From positions 1,488,001 through 1,552,000 of the forward strand of contig CM066300.1 in NCBI GenBank assembly GCA_033807695.1: a stretch of 64,000 nt of DNA, in the 5' to 3' direction. Positions 40,681 through 52,875 of this stretch are shown piece by piece. The translations under genes were made by a program, and so were the position numbers. Under the pieces are notes generated by a model, which was given only the letters and a program-made list of their open reading frames with translations, was not told the origin of the DNA and did no database searches. This DNA is from Daedaleopsis sinensis (Eukaryota; Basidiomycota; Agaricomycetes; Polyporales; Polyporaceae). Position 1 is the first letter of the stretch. Each line of letters opens with the position of its first letter.

Positions 40681-43600
40681 TGAAACGTGGTCGCAAAGCC
40701 TGCTACACGTTCTACGATGACCTCTCGGCGGACTCCGAAGCTGACGACGACGACGACGGATCTACCCCTCAGCGAACCGAGGTACACACACATGTCGACT
40801 GGTCTCGACGCGACACAAACCCCAGTGCGCGCACTACTTACCACGACCTTCCTGCTTCTCCAAGCAAGCGGCGCCGAGCCCAATCGCTTCCCCCTCCCAC
40901 CCATTCCAACGACTTCGTCGACTTGCTATACGATCCGGAGCGTGAGGCCATCGACCTCGACTACCTCTACCAGCAGATCGAAGACCTGAAGGACGATCCA
41001 CAACCTCGGAAGCGCACTGCAGGGGTAAATACCTCGCTCTTCGTATGTTGATTTGTATCTGACTACCCTCATAGGACAACCCGGTGCTCCAATGGATCCC
41101 AGAGGCTGATGCATACCTAGCTGAACTCTTGCGGCTCGAAGGGCGTGGCGACTTCACCTCGGGGGTATGCCGATGCGGCGGCGATGCTCTCGCTCATTAT
41201 CGTTGTGACGACTGTGGAGATGTTCGGCTGCACTGCAAGGCCTGCGTGTTGTCTCTACATAGAGACCACCCTCTGCATCGTATCAAGGTGAGTAGCTCTG
41301 AGCTGTGAACGAGACACCCTGCTCACCGTTTTCCGCAGAGTTGGGATAACGAGAAGAGGTTCTTCTCCCGGGTCACACTTGCCGCCCTGGGCCTCAATAT
41401 CCAGCTCGGCCACCCTCCCGGAGAACAATGTATTTGTCCACGACATCCTTGGGGTAAAGAATTCGTCATCATCGACACGTCGAGCGTGCACGAAGTCAAC
41501 CTCATGTACTGTGGTTGCGAACGCGCACAGCCTCACTACATCCAGCTTCTTCGTGCTCGGCTCTATCCTGCGACCTCTCAAGCTCCCCGAACTGCCGCGA
41601 CATTTCAAGTCCTCGAACTATTCCATCTCCTGTCCGCGCAGTCGAAGGTCTCTGCCTTCGACTTTTACTCTACACTATCAAGACGCACAGATAATACCGG
41701 GTTGTTCACGCCCAGGGTACGTTCGACCGAACCATGACTTACACGTTGCTTTGCTGAACGTTTTGTAGGATCGTTATCCCGCGTTGCTCAACATCATGCG
41801 CCAATGGCGGCATCTCAAGATTATGAAGCGCGCCGGCCGTGGCCACGATCCCGGCGGGATCGCAGCGACACGCGAAGGGTCGTGTGTCGTTCACTGTCCT
41901 GCCTGTCCTCATCCCGGCAAGAACCTCCCTCCCGACTGGGAGACGGCGCCGAAGGAGAAAAGGTGACATTGTAGTGCCGTCCTCGCATCACGTATCCTAC
42001 TTACTGACATCGCCTTAAGTTGGTTGTACAGGCTTTATATCGCCATGGACGCAAACTTCCGCCTCAAGAGGAAGAAGGTCTCCTCTGACGAAGTCGACCC
42101 CGGGCTCAATCACGGGTACGCTTACGTCGTCGAGGAGAAGGCTTACAAAGCGCATCTCGCGAAGCACAGTGACCTAGTCACGAAGCCCTCTGACCTCTGT
42201 AACAACCACGACGCTGTCAAACTCGCCCATGCAAAAGGTGGTCCACACTTGGCTGCAACAGGTGTCGCGAGCGTCGACTGCGCGCGACACGAAATGAAAC
42301 GCCCATGTTCCACCGCCGACATTCAGGCCGGCGAACGGTGAGTTTCTTTCTCATGTGTTGCGCTCACCCTTCGTGGCTGACGACATCTCACAGCCAAGTC
42401 AACATGGACTATGTCCAAAACTCCTCTCTACGCCAGAACGCTCCCCGACGTATACATTTCTCTTACGACGTCAACTGCATCTACAAGATAAACATCGGCA
42501 GCCGCTACGCTCACTATGGCTGGGAGGCCCTCGAAAACAGCTACGACATCGAGTGGTGCATTCCAAGATTCCACATCAACGCCCACAAAGAGTTCTGTCG
42601 CGCGCAGTACAATCTCCTCTTCACTCCATTCTCTGCTCGTTACGACGGCGAGGCGATCGAACGCCTCTGGTCTCGCACCAATGGCATCGCAGCAAGTACG
42701 AAGGAGATGGGGCCTGGCTCTCGCCGGGACCTCTTGGATGATGTTTTCGGGTGCCACAATTGGCAGAAAGTGGTCCTTCTACGTGAGTCGTCTTAACCTC
42801 ATCGTTCTCGATAGTACTGACTTTCGAACCACATCTAGCTACATCGCTCCTCACGCGAATCAAGAAGGCCGTGCCTGAGCGCAACGCCCAGGTTATCGCT
42901 TTTCAGCAGTACCACGCCGTGCTTCCCACTGAGGCCACCTCACGATGGAAGCTTATGGTGGAGACCTGGGAGAATGACCGCTCCCAGAGCAACCCGTACC
43001 TCGTCAAGCGGCCCGGTGCGTGCGCTATAGGCCGACACCAACATGGTTACTGACGCTCTCCTTGTCAACAGCCATCACTCAGGCCGCGATCAAGCGGCAA
43101 CTCGCCGAAGAGGACGCCGAGGCTCACAAAGCCGGAACAGCCGTCGTCTTGCACGACAAGTTCACCGCGAGCAACGTGATTGTCGCCGGCCTGGAACTCG
43201 AAGAAGCTCAGTAAGTGCTTTACTACTTATAAACATTCACATTGACCTCACGCCTTCGCAGACGGCACCTCAAGACCGATATCGCTGCTATGTCCACTCA
43301 TGCCACGGACCTTCAACGCGCGAAGATGCAGGAACGGCAGAACATGTTACAGCGTCGGATCGACTCTTGGTTCGCTATACAACAGCTATACACTCCCTCG
43401 GTCGTTACGCGACGGTCGCGAATGCTTGAAGCGAATGAATCTGCGGGGCACACCTACAACCTCCCCCTCTTGCTCCCTTCTGCGACCCTCGACGACGCCT
43501 CCAGCCTTCCCTCCGAGTCGTTAAAGACCATCGAGTGGCGTTTGCGCTACGCGCAAGCATTCGATTCCCTCTGCGACCTTCGTGGTCATCTAGAAGTCCG

Positions 43601-44354
43601 GAGCCATCTCTACAAGCACAAGGACCGATTCGCTCGGGGTCAGCGCGCGAATACTCGTGCGCAGACTGTCATCAAGCAGGTTGATGGCAAGATCAACGCC
43701 GATGTGGAGCGCTACCATACAGCCTACGACGCCCTGCAAGCCCTCGCGGCCCCGCTCTCACAGACGGAATGGCGTCGATACCTCCGGCCTCTTCTCGCCG
43801 GAGACGTTCGACACATCACCGAGGGCGAAGACGGCCAGTCGGAAGGGCGCCGGACGATGTCGTGGATTTGGCAGGCGTGTGCTACGCCTGCGCAGACCGG
43901 TTCAGCCACAGACGTCAGCGACATGAACGAGAGCCTGCAAGAATGTGCGTGCCCGGTAGTCTCAGTGTGTACACCTGGCTGACGTAGATTTCTAGCTTTG
44001 CGTATCGAATGGTGCCAGGCGCGTGCACGCGCCTTTCGATGGACCGAGGAGGTCGATCTCCTTCAGGAGGAGATGGGTCGTACGACTGGGTTCCACGAGT
44101 GGCTCGCCGGCTGGTGGATGGATCTTGTGAGCGACTCGGGCGTGTTCCTCGACAAGCCAGATTATCGTGAAGGTGCCGATGCATACGCACGTCGACAGGC
44201 GTCACTTCGGCTTGCAATGCGAGACCACTGTTTGAGCGCATGGAAGGATGTCTCTACGTGGGTTCACCTTGGCGAAGAGGAGCAGATCGATTCTGACTCT
44301 GACGACGAACTCATTCCTATACAGCCCTTGCCCGAGTCCGACGAAGACATGTAG
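40681..44354 (+). CDS. KDZ (Kyakuja-Dileera-Zisupton) transposase with CxC2 cysteine cluster
   Basis: DNA transposase of the KDZ superfamily. Ten exons were traced with in-frame GT-AG introns and give about 1,060 residues. The N-terminus MKRGRKACYTFYDDLSADSE is acidic, with a PSKRRRAQS basic signal. The CxC2-like cluster CRCGGDALAHYRCDDCGDVR with LHCKACVLSLHRDHPLH follows, then CICPRHPW and MYCGCE. The RNase H-fold core contains AMDANFRLKRK (first Asp), TGVASVDCARHEM (second acidic site), HFSYDVNCIYKIN, FHINAHKEFCRAQYN, and GEAIERLWSRTN (catalytic Glu). The C-terminal IEWCQARARAFRWTEEVDLL is typical of the family, and the stop is at 44352-44354. The CACCATGAAACG start context is good. No stop or frameshift was found, so the gene appears intact. 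KDZ genes are the hallmark transposases of Agaricomycete genomes. Confidence 0.95.
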
Positions 44355-45010
44355 ATTCATATACAGCCATGTAGTACGACCCGAGTCCCACTGATATGCT
44401 CGTTTGTATCCCTATACTAGCCTCCGTACTACTACCTTGTACCCCTTGGACTTTGTACATTATACAGTCTTACTCGCGTTCGGTTTCGAGGGGATATTAA
44501 TTGACTGAAATGGGTTGCGCAAGGACTTGAAGACTCCACCGGTAAGCTCTGCATTAGACGCCAGCCTCTCATCCCCGCCCCACCATCCCCCACTAGCCAG
44601 CTCTCCGCTCTCGACGCGTGAAATCAGCAGCTGTAGCTTGCAACTGTCCCTACCTGTGCTAGGATCGTGATCTAGGGCTCGTTCTACGCGTAAAAACATT
44701 GTTGTCGACGTGTCAGCTCTCTATCTACCTTAGACATCCGTCTATGTCCTTGCCAGAGACTCGTTCTACAGGCAGATCTTTTCGGGGCGCCCTCTGGACT
44801 ATCGACCTACTATGTGGCTACCTCACGACTGCTTAACTAAATCTCCGCTATGTCTAGACTGCTATCCCATCTATAGTCCGCCATTCCGTGCGCGCGAGAT
44901 CTCTAGGCGGCGCTAGGGGGCACCGTGTGAGGCCTCAGGTGCGTGTACATCCCCACCCGCTCATAATACGCGGGAACTCGATCCACCACGCGAAGCATAT
45001 CCTATGGAAG
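44355..45010. other. KDZ 3' flank
   Basis: About 650 bp with the KDZ 3' UTR. No further gene is seen. Confidence 0.5.
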
Positions 45011-45690
45011 CCACCAACGCCAGTCAGAACGTGCTCGCGCCCCAACCAAGCATGCGAGGTCGGTCCTACAACGGCGACCATCGCTGGTCACCAGTAGGTA
45101 CGTCTAGGTATGTACGATCCCAAGGCCGCTCGGAACGCGCTCGCGCTCGAATCAAACAGGCGAGGAAGGTCCTGCGGGGCACGCTCAAATCCCCAAGGCC
45201 GCTCGGAACGTGCTCGCGCTTGAATCAAACGCGCGAGGAAGGTCCTACGGGGCGCGCTCCAAACCCGCTCGGAACGTGCTCGCGCCCCAACCAAGCACGC
45301 GAGGTAGGTCCTACAGCGGCAACCGTCGCTGGTCACCAGTAAGTACGTACGACCCCAAGCCCGCTCGGAACGCGCTCGCGCTCGAATCAAACAGGCGAGG
45401 AAGGTCCTGCGGGGCACGCTCAAATCCCCAAGGCCGCTCGGAACGTGCTCGCGCTTGAATCAAACGCGCGAGGAAGGTCCTACGGGGCGCGCTCCAAACC
45501 CGCTCGGAACGTGCTCGCGCCCCAACCAAGCACGCGAGGTAGGTCCTACAGCGGCAACCGTCGCTGGTCACCAGTAAGTACGTACGACCCCAAGCCCGCT
45601 CGGAACGCGCTCGCGCTCGAATCAAACAGGCGAGGAAGGTCCTGCTGTCCGCGCTCCAGTCCCCAGGCACGCTCGAATCAAGCACGCGAG
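45011..45690. repeat. 236-bp tandem satellite with 60-65 bp subunits
   Basis: About 2.7 copies. CGTACGACCCCAAGCCCGCTC begins copies at about 45347 and 45583 (236 bp apart), with a diverged first copy near 45113. Each copy holds three related subunits around CGCTCGGAACGTGCTCGCGC and GCGAGGAAGGTCCT. It lies subterminally in the giant element, 0.7 kb inside the right end. Open frames seen through it are repeat artefacts. Confidence 0.88.
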
Positions 45691-45804
45691 GAAGGTGCGT
45701 GCAGTGCCCTACCCCGCTTAGGATGCGCTCGCACGAATACAGATACAGGTACGCCCCATGTTCGCGATACCTATACGACAATTACGGGGGCTCAGCGCTC
45801 GGGT

Positions 45805-45877
45805 CCTGCGGGACCGTGGCGCGGGTCCTGCGAGACCGTGGTGCGCGCGCAGCCCCCGCGCGCCACGGTCCCGCAGG
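45805..45877. repeat. GC-rich hairpin
   Basis: Perfect 19-bp arms CCTGCGGGACCGTGGCGCG (45805-45823) and reverse complement (45859-45877). The left arm is part of a short tandem duplication. Confidence 0.85.
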
Positions 45878-46099
45878 TACCGTATCAGAATCGCGCGCGC
45901 CGTGGAAACAATTCAGCTCGCACGCCACATTCTGAGTATGTACGCCTACCATGGCGCGGAGTCCCAATATTTATTCATTAGCATAATGTGCCAAGAAAGG
46001 ACAGGGAGGCGGGCTTAGTAACATGTCAGGCCTAGCGGGAAACATACACTATTATAGGTGCTGTCGGCGGGCTGAGCGAGCGCTGAGGCTGCATAGGGA

Positions 46100-46363
46100 G
46101 GGGCGCTAGCAGCTCTAGTTACAGTCTAGGGATGTATCACGGGCATCTCTGACTAGAGTCTGGCATGGATCACGGTTCGTTTCTAGTTAGAGTATGTGAT
46201 ACATCACTCTGCCAGGATTTGGTGGATGTCGTTAGTGGGCCCGTTGCGCACGCGCTGATATGAGCATCAGAGCGCGCGACGGGCGCACTGATCTGCATCA
46301 CTGTTCCTGGGGCTTGCAAGTCTGACCGGTTTAGAAACCGGGCATCTTGCAAGCCCATGTGTA
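46100..46363. repeat. Right end of giant element
   Basis: Reverse complement shows the same modules as the left end. Hairpin 1 is at about 46309-46355 with GGGCTTGCAAG arms and GGTTTnnAAACC core, then a decayed copy of hairpin 2 (46236-46290). At 46110-46200 lies the CCGTGATCCATGCCA block with CTCTAGTTAGAGT-type boxes. Unlike the left end, the modules are adjacent. Confidence 0.75.
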
Positions 46364-47868
46364 TAATCTACGAGCGGAGGTATAGAAGGTGGTAGTACTA
46401 GAAGGTGCTGCAAGCGCTGGCGCTTGCACGATCACGTCACAGCGTAATCAGTGACCTCACTTGCATAATCGCAAGTTCCGCGACGGTGAATTTGACTTCC
46501 GTCTCCCAAGTAAGTACTTGGACTCTCTTACTTTCACTCCCCTCAGGTTCCGCTCTCTAGCTAGGAAATCCTTCATGCTCGTCAATCATTAATCATTACT
46601 GTCCTTTTAGCCTGTAGGTCAGTAATCGCATCGTGTTCAAGTTAAACGACCTAGCTGCTACTATCATAGGATGGTATCTACCTTGCTCAAGACTTGTTAT
46701 CCTTCCGAACAAAAGGATCTCTGCAATGTACGTCCATTAGTACATACTCGGCGCCGTCCGAGTCTCCGACGGCCCGTTGGACTCCTTCAACGTTCAACAG
46801 CAGATGCCACTTACCGACCACATTGAAGTTCCTTCAAAGCGCTCACCTTCATGTGTACCATCTGCCGTAGAGAACAGATGGGCCGCGACTATTACGATGT
46901 GCTCAGGGTCCAGAGTCAGAGCTCGGAGCTCAAAGGTAGTTCTCAGCCAACACCGTCGGAGCCCCAAGCATGATAGCACCTCGTACGTCTGACAAACCAC
47001 TGTATCGCGGATGTTTTTCATTGACAATTCTTTCAGGTACAGTCCAGCAGTCACGAGTCCGCATTACTGTACGCCATCTTTTCTCGTCGGACATCCGGCC
47101 GTCCCAAGGCGCTGAGAACACACCGCCCAAACAAAGTGAAAACCACAACAGCTCACTCGTCCGCGCTCACCCCGCGCAGGTCACGGAGGGGAACGTACGG
47201 CACAGCTTCGCCGCTTGCGCTACGCAGCTCCTCCCCGCACTACCCCGCACTCCCATCTGTCCGCGCACGTCCGGCTACCTTCCAGTGACCTGGTCAGCTG
47301 CCCGCGTGCTGTCGTCCAGCGAGACGTAGCACCATTCCGGCGCGCAAATGTCATCGGAAGTGTGGTCCGGGATGGGATTCCTAGGTTGTTGGCGTCGCTA
47401 GACCCGGATCGCCGACGCTGTCCGAGGTCACTTGCTCGCCATGTCAGCGCCGTCCTGAAATCGGTAAGCCACTCACGGGACAAGCCCGTCTGCCCATCCC
47501 GGTTCCCTGCAGGCCTCACGATGATTTGCTGGGCACCAAGCGGCCGTCCGTCATTAGCACCCTTCCGGCGCTGCGCCACGAGGTGCGTTTCGTATAAAGC
47601 TACGTGGGGCCTGAGTGGGGCCCTCACTGTGTCTCGCAAGCTTTAACTTCCCCAGCTCTCCAGCTCGCTCTCTGCAACCCACACCCCCGTCTCCTGCACA
47701 CTCTCCGTTCGTCTGGATCCAAGCCCACACAGCTGAGCGCTCCAAGTCCACAAACCGCACACCATCCTCCTTTCCGGTGTCGATCGCACGCACTCTCCAA
47801 TCGACTCCGCGGATCTGCCACGTCTGCATCTGAATCCACACCAGCAAAGACATTCACCCCATTCTTCG
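46364..47868. other. Intergenic region right of the giant element
   Basis: 1.5 kb. I see no gene with a splice-consistent frame. It contains a CCTTCAACGTTCAAC motif near 46786 and a CT-rich leader before the next ATG. Confidence 0.5.
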
Positions 47869-48429
47869 ATGGCGCCGCTCTCGTTCGCGAAGCTCTTCTC
47901 GTCGCGGAGCTCTAACGTGCGTATTGCTTCCTATGCGATGCAGTGCGGTTGCTTCACGGTCCCCCATCTCTCGGGCTTCCGAGTGGCACCGAATCCACCC
48001 ATCCATATCTCGATTGACTGACACGCTGGTCCACAGAATTCCAACGGCTCGGACAGGCGTTCCTCTCTCGACTCGACCGAGTCCGGAGAGAGCTATGTCA
48101 TCTCCCTGGTCAGTCTCCCCATCCCCATCCCAGACCGTTGGTCAAACACTGACGATTTTCTTCTATGCTCTCATGACAGCCCTCGATGTACTCAGCCTTC
48201 GACACACTAGCCGTGCCCGCGCCGATAGGCAGCAGGTCCAGCAGCAGCAGTGCGCTCCCACAACCAGTGAGTACACGCATCCCATCCTTCCTTCCTCAGC
48301 AGAGGCAGATGCTGACAGCACGACCCGCGTTCACAGGCGGAGATGCTCGACGACGACAACTTCGCGTGGGGCCGTCCCGCGCGCAAGCAGCGCCATCCCA
48401 GCTCCAAGTCGCGGCGCATGCGCTCGTGA
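47869..48429 (+). CDS. Small basic Ser-rich protein, unknown
   Basis: Four exons whose joins are all in frame. MAPLSFAKLFSSRSSN (ATG 47869) joins NSNGSDRRSSLDSTESGESY, then PSMYSAFDTLAVPAPIGSRS, and finally AEMLDDDNFAWGRPARKQRH with tail SSKSRRMRS and TGA at 48427-48429. About 108 residues, Ser-rich with a basic C-terminus (RKQRHPSSKSRRMR) that may be a nuclear signal. The coherent exon structure with GTGCGT/GTCAGT/GTGAGT donors is the main support. I recall similar short proteins in Agaricomycetes but cannot name a family. Confidence 0.65.
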
Positions 48430-49454
48430 TCGTGATCGTCCAGTCGCGCCGCTCCCATTCCCCACCACCACTACCATCATCATCATTTGAACTTCCCCGC
48501 TCCCGATATGATACCAGCTTCCGCGCCCGCGCCACAACTACCGCTAACGTACGCTCTCGACGACTCTAATCCGACGCTGACGACCCCCTGTTCCGCGTTC
48601 CGTGTACCATACTTACGCCACGTTCCCCTCCCATGTGCCATAATGCTCAGCCACTGTATACGTACGTACGACTACCCAGCGATGATGATGCCAATCGAAA
48701 TCTTGATCCGATACCATTCCCTTGCAACTCAATCATCGAACACCACCTTCCAGGCCGTTTCACATTTTGAGTTCGACAGACGATCTCTGCAAAGCATGCA
48801 CGAAGGGATGATGGGATGGCGTCGTGCACGGCGCAGATGCCGCGCACAGTAGCCCTTAGTGGTGATGATTGCAGTGCTACGCAAGACTATGAATGAACGA
48901 GCTGTGTGCGGCGCAACTTCGAAGGTCTGTCTAGCTACGGACCGAAACAGAGAGAGAACATCAACGGCTGCAGTTACCAGTATGGCTGGCTGGGTACAGT
49001 TACTTATGTATATACGAAAATGCGACGTCATGACCGAGTCTCAGTCAGCGCAGGGGAGCGGGGGGCGACCACATTACATACGTATAGCACACGAAACGGC
49101 TCCAGGAGCGTGTACATAGGCGTGAAGGGGTGGGGAGGGGGTACCGGGGCATCCGGCCGCAGGAAGAACAAATGCGTATGCGTGATAAGTATAGGGCTAA
49201 CAAGTGAAGCAGGTGCAAGTGCAGCAAGGGGCGGAGGCGGAGGGGGTCCAAGAGTGCAACGATATACATACAATGCGCCACAACTACGAGATACAGCAAG
49301 CAAGGAACATATTAAAAGAGCACAGAGGGAGCCAGCTCTACCCGGTCGGCGTGAGAAGGCAGAGGTAGGTATACAGGGTAGACGCAGACCAGAGGCGGAG
49401 CAGGCTAAACGGTCGCAGCGGGTTGCCAACTTGAACGGGCGCACGCGGGCACCC
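48430..49454. other. Convergent 3' intergenic region
   Basis: About 1 kb between the small protein and the membrane protein gene. No gene is seen. Confidence 0.5.
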
Positions 49455-51851
49455 TCAGCCGTCGCGGTACGACGGCGGCCGGCTGTCGCCCTCGCCCGCG
49501 TCCACAGGCACGTCCAGGAAGTTCCCGAACCGGTTCCTGTCCCGCTCCGCAACGAGCAGGCCCCTGCGGCGGTCGCTCCGCTGCCGCTGCACCTCTGCTC
49601 CCCGTGCCTCGCCCTGAGGTTGCGGTTGCGGTTGCGGTTGCGTCGGCCGCGGCGCGCGCGCCTGCTCTCGTTCCTGTTCCCGGTCCCGGCCCCGGTCCCG
49701 TTCCCGTTCTCGTCTCCGTTCGCGTTCGCGTTCCCCCTCTGCAGGAGCCGAAACCATGTCTCGCGAGGGCTGCATCATGGGATCGACGGGGTCGACCCGT
49801 CGCAGCGGCGGACTACGAGCTTGCGAGCGCGAATCAGACCGCTGTCGACCCTGCTGCTGGGCCTTCTGAGACGTTTCGGACGAGGACTGCTGCTGCTGCT
49901 GGTACTGCGAGCGAGACTGGGACTGGGACTGGGATTGGGATTGGGATTGGGACTGGAATTGGGACTGGGACTGGGATGCACCCGCGCCGCTAGCCTTCCC
50001 AGACGGCGTCGTACGCACCGCATCGCCCTGTGAAGGTCGTCGCTTCGGCAGCAGCGCCGTCGTGCTCGTCGGCGTCGTCGCCGCAGAAGACAGCGACTGG
50101 AGCGCAACCGATGCCGCTGGTCCCGCGTGGGGCTGCATAGGGGGGTTGGCACTGTCACTGGCCCCTGCTAGATCTGATCCTGAGGACTTCTTCGCGGGGG
50201 CCCGCACATGGCCATGGCCGCGCGTCGCCGCTGCGAGCGCGCCGGATGACGCGTTGGGGGGCACGGTGATGGGGGTGGGGGCGAACGAGCGATTGGAGCG
50301 GTTCGAGCGGTTCGACTGGTCACTGTCGGAGCGGTCGCGTCCCGTCCGCTGGCGGGGATACGACGAGGGCGCGACGGCCTGTGCGGTTGCAAAGGGGTGG
50401 GCGGTGTGGGCATGGGAATGGGAATGGGAGGCGAGTGACGTCAGAGTCGGGTCCGCGTCTGGAGTGCGGCCCATGTCCAGGAAGGTGTCGCTAGGGTTCA
50501 TGTTGTTCGGATAGCGGGGGAATGCTGCGGAGGAGGCGGGGGTCAGCAGGTATGTCGCGGAGTCCGGGATGGTGCTCGTCAGGTTCCCGAAGGACGACGT
50601 CGGGCTCAGCGGCATCGGATCTGCGCGCGCGTGCGACATCTGCGAGGGCGAGATGCGGAATGTCTGGACCCCGGTGACTGTGGATGGGGGAATGGTGGGG
50701 CCCTCTACCTTCCCGGGTGAGAAAATTTGGGATGGAGGGACTGGGACTGGAGGAATAGGACTGCGTGCGTCCGAAGCCCCACGCTTCCGTTTGCTGGAGT
50801 TCGTGCGTCGGCTGGAATGCGTGGTCGAGTCATCGTCACCTGCCCACGTCCCTTCGACCCAACCGCTCGTCCCGGCATCCTCTTCCTCTATGCGCGCGGC
50901 GTCTTGCGCAATGACTCCCGTGGCTGGAGGGGGAGTGTAGTTGCGGTACCGCCGTCGGCCGAAGCATATGATTACCGCAATGAGGGCCACGATGAGCAGA
51001 ATGCCACCGATAGAAGCGACGGTAGCGATGACGATGGTGCGGGTTGGTGACGAGCGACGCGAATTCATGCTCGAGGAAGAGGATGAGCTGTCCGCAGAGG
51101 AAGTACCAGAGGGCGTGAGAGAGGATCCTGTTTGGCTTGGTGAAGCACCCGAGTTATTATCCCGTCTGTGAATCTACCGGATCAGTGCGTCACGAGCCGG
51201 AGACAACTCTGGGAAACGTACGTGTAGATAATGTAGTCGAGCAAGGTGAGAGACTCTTCGTCGTTCAAAACCCCGTTCTCAATCACGAGGGTGTGGTTCC
51301 CGGATGATAGGGTCGTGTTGGAGTATACAAGGAAATTGTACTGTACGTTTGGGTTGCCCGTCGTTTCTTGAGTAAACCGGCCGACCAGTTCATTGTCAAT
51401 GTAAAACGTCATAGCCGACCTTCCAATCGGCAAGCTGAAGGTGTGTGCGACGGCACAGTAGACAAACACGGCCACGCCTGGGGATTGGAACGGGCACACG
51501 TGTGATTACACAGAATATATGCGGACACACAAGAGACGCACCTTCGAAAGCAGCCGTCGCGGTCAAGAGCTGGTTGGCCACACCCCCGTTCTCCGAGATT
51601 GAACTGAAGAGCCCTTCATGCCAAGTGCCATTTTGCAGCTGGCTTCGGTCGAGCTTGGCCGTGCAGTTTGTGCAGTTCTGGCCGGGCTGCCAGACGTTCG
51701 GAGGCTCGTACACAATCTGAGCGCCAGTTCGCTCGTCGCCTAAGGTGTCGTCTATAGTGACATTCACGAGCGCCGCGGACGCGAAGGGGGTGTCTGCAAA
51801 AGACCAAGCAGTAGCGAATGCAAGAGAGAGTAGGTCTATGGGGAGACGCAT
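49455..51851 (-). CDS. Type I membrane protein with lectin-like ectodomain and long cytosolic tail
   Basis: Three exons. MRLPIDLLSLAFATAWSFAD is a signal peptide. The ectodomain contains VNVTIDDTLGDERTGAQIVY, NCTNCTAKL, AVFVYCAVAHTF, MTFYIDNELVGRF and LDYIIYT; it has several N-x-S/T sites and is probably a beta-sandwich carbohydrate-binding-like fold. A Ser/Thr-rich stalk leads to one transmembrane helix (TIVIATVASIGGILLIVALI) and then CFGRRRYR. The cytosolic tail of about 450 residues is disordered, with SNRSNRSNRS, an SQSQSQFQ run, QQQQQ, an RERERDRGRDRE basic-acidic stretch and PQPQPQPQ, ending PPSYRDG, a PPxY motif that could bind a WW-domain ubiquitin ligase. This architecture is common in Agaricomycetes; the function is unknown. 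Paralogue of the gene at 54411-55699. Confidence 0.88.
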
Positions 51852-52875
51852 TAGGGAGAATTAGCGGGGCGACGCTCGTGTTGAGAGCGAGGTTGCCCGT
51901 CGGTCGTATGTATGGAAAGGAGGGGAGGGAGGGCAGCGCAGGGCGGTGCCGGGGCGGAGGGGCGGGGGGCGGGGAGAGGGAGAGATGGAGGCAACAGCTT
52001 GGCTTGCCATGTCTGTGTGCATCCGGGGCCGCTGTCTGGACGGTGTTCGCAGTCTCCCACCAACTCAAGCTCAATCAAACGAACTTCTTAGCCGCCCACT
52101 TCGATTCCCTTTTCGGGATACAACTCCCGCGGCTGTGCCTGAGCGCCGAGCGCCGTCCCCGCCAATCATAGTTTCCCCGCTCCTTCTGGCGACCGCCGCG
52201 CCAGTTACGCCGATGCGTACCTGGGTGCTATCTCTCGACTTGAGACAGCTTGAGACGAGGAGCACGAGCTCTGCGTGCATCGAGGGACCTCAACTGCTGC
52301 AAGTTCAACTCTGGAAACAGTACATGCTGTGTACACCAATCATCTGTCATCTTGAGACGACACGGATGTTCTCCAGATGTTCTTCTAACAATGCTGGCGG
52401 TACGTAGCCGGGCATATGCCTCGGTCAAGCCTTCTCAACACACAATCTCGCTCGCCGTCCACGTGCACTCAAGACACAGCGTGCGAGAAGACATACGGCG
52501 GGAGGGCCCCTCCGTGAGGTGTGCCGGTCGACCACCTCCTCACCTTTCGAGCGGCGGAACTGCACTTGTCAAACCTGTCGTGCGCCATCACACACTATGC
52601 CACACATAGCACATCCGGCTACTTGTCTGACGGCAGAGCCCAACGCTCTCGGCCGTCGACCATGTCCGTTGCGGTACTAAGTGCTCTACTTACTTTTCCG
52701 ACAGTGACGTATTGTCTGTGCACACACCGCTTCTCGTTGACGAATGCCCCGCCCGACGGAATATTGGTCGTGACGTTTGCGCGCTGTGGCGTCGGAGCTG
52801 TTGCCAACCCGGCGGATACTCTGTTGCCGTCGTCAATGTCGGTATCACGACGTGCAACGCCCGATTTCCCGGTCA
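51852..52875. other. Upstream region of the membrane protein gene
   Basis: 1 kb, GC-rich near the start codon (GGGGCGGAGGGGCGGGG near 51950). No gene is recognised. Confidence 0.5.

Larger units (their letters stand above)
19074..46363. mobile_element. Putative giant KDZ-type DNA transposon with nested LTR retrotransposon
   Basis: The same terminal sequence occurs at both ends in opposite orientation. It starts TACACATGGGCTTGCAAG at 19074 and, on the minus strand, at 46363. Both ends then carry a GGGCTTGCAAG...CTTGCAAGCCC hairpin around a GGTTTnnAAACC core, a GC-rich hairpin, and further inside the shared CCGTGATCCATGCCA block with ACTCTAnnTAGAGT palindromes. Between the ends lie a complete KDZ transposase gene (40681-44354) and three genes of unknown function (21466-26669). 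Subtracting the nested retrotransposon leaves about 14.5 kb. A TA dinucleotide at each border may be a target duplication. The link between the end repeats and the KDZ gene is inference: the ends could also be two independent copies of a smaller element. Confidence 0.55.

Noticed and set aside
45088..45981. Overlapping Arg/Ala-rich open frames on both strands
   Set aside because: They run through the 236-bp satellite; stop-free frames are a by-product of the repeat.
19074..46363. TET/JBP dioxygenase gene linked to KDZ
   Set aside because: KDZ elements are reported to co-occur with TET/JBP genes in mushrooms, so I looked for an H-x-D...H dioxygenase core. None of the genes in this block shows one.
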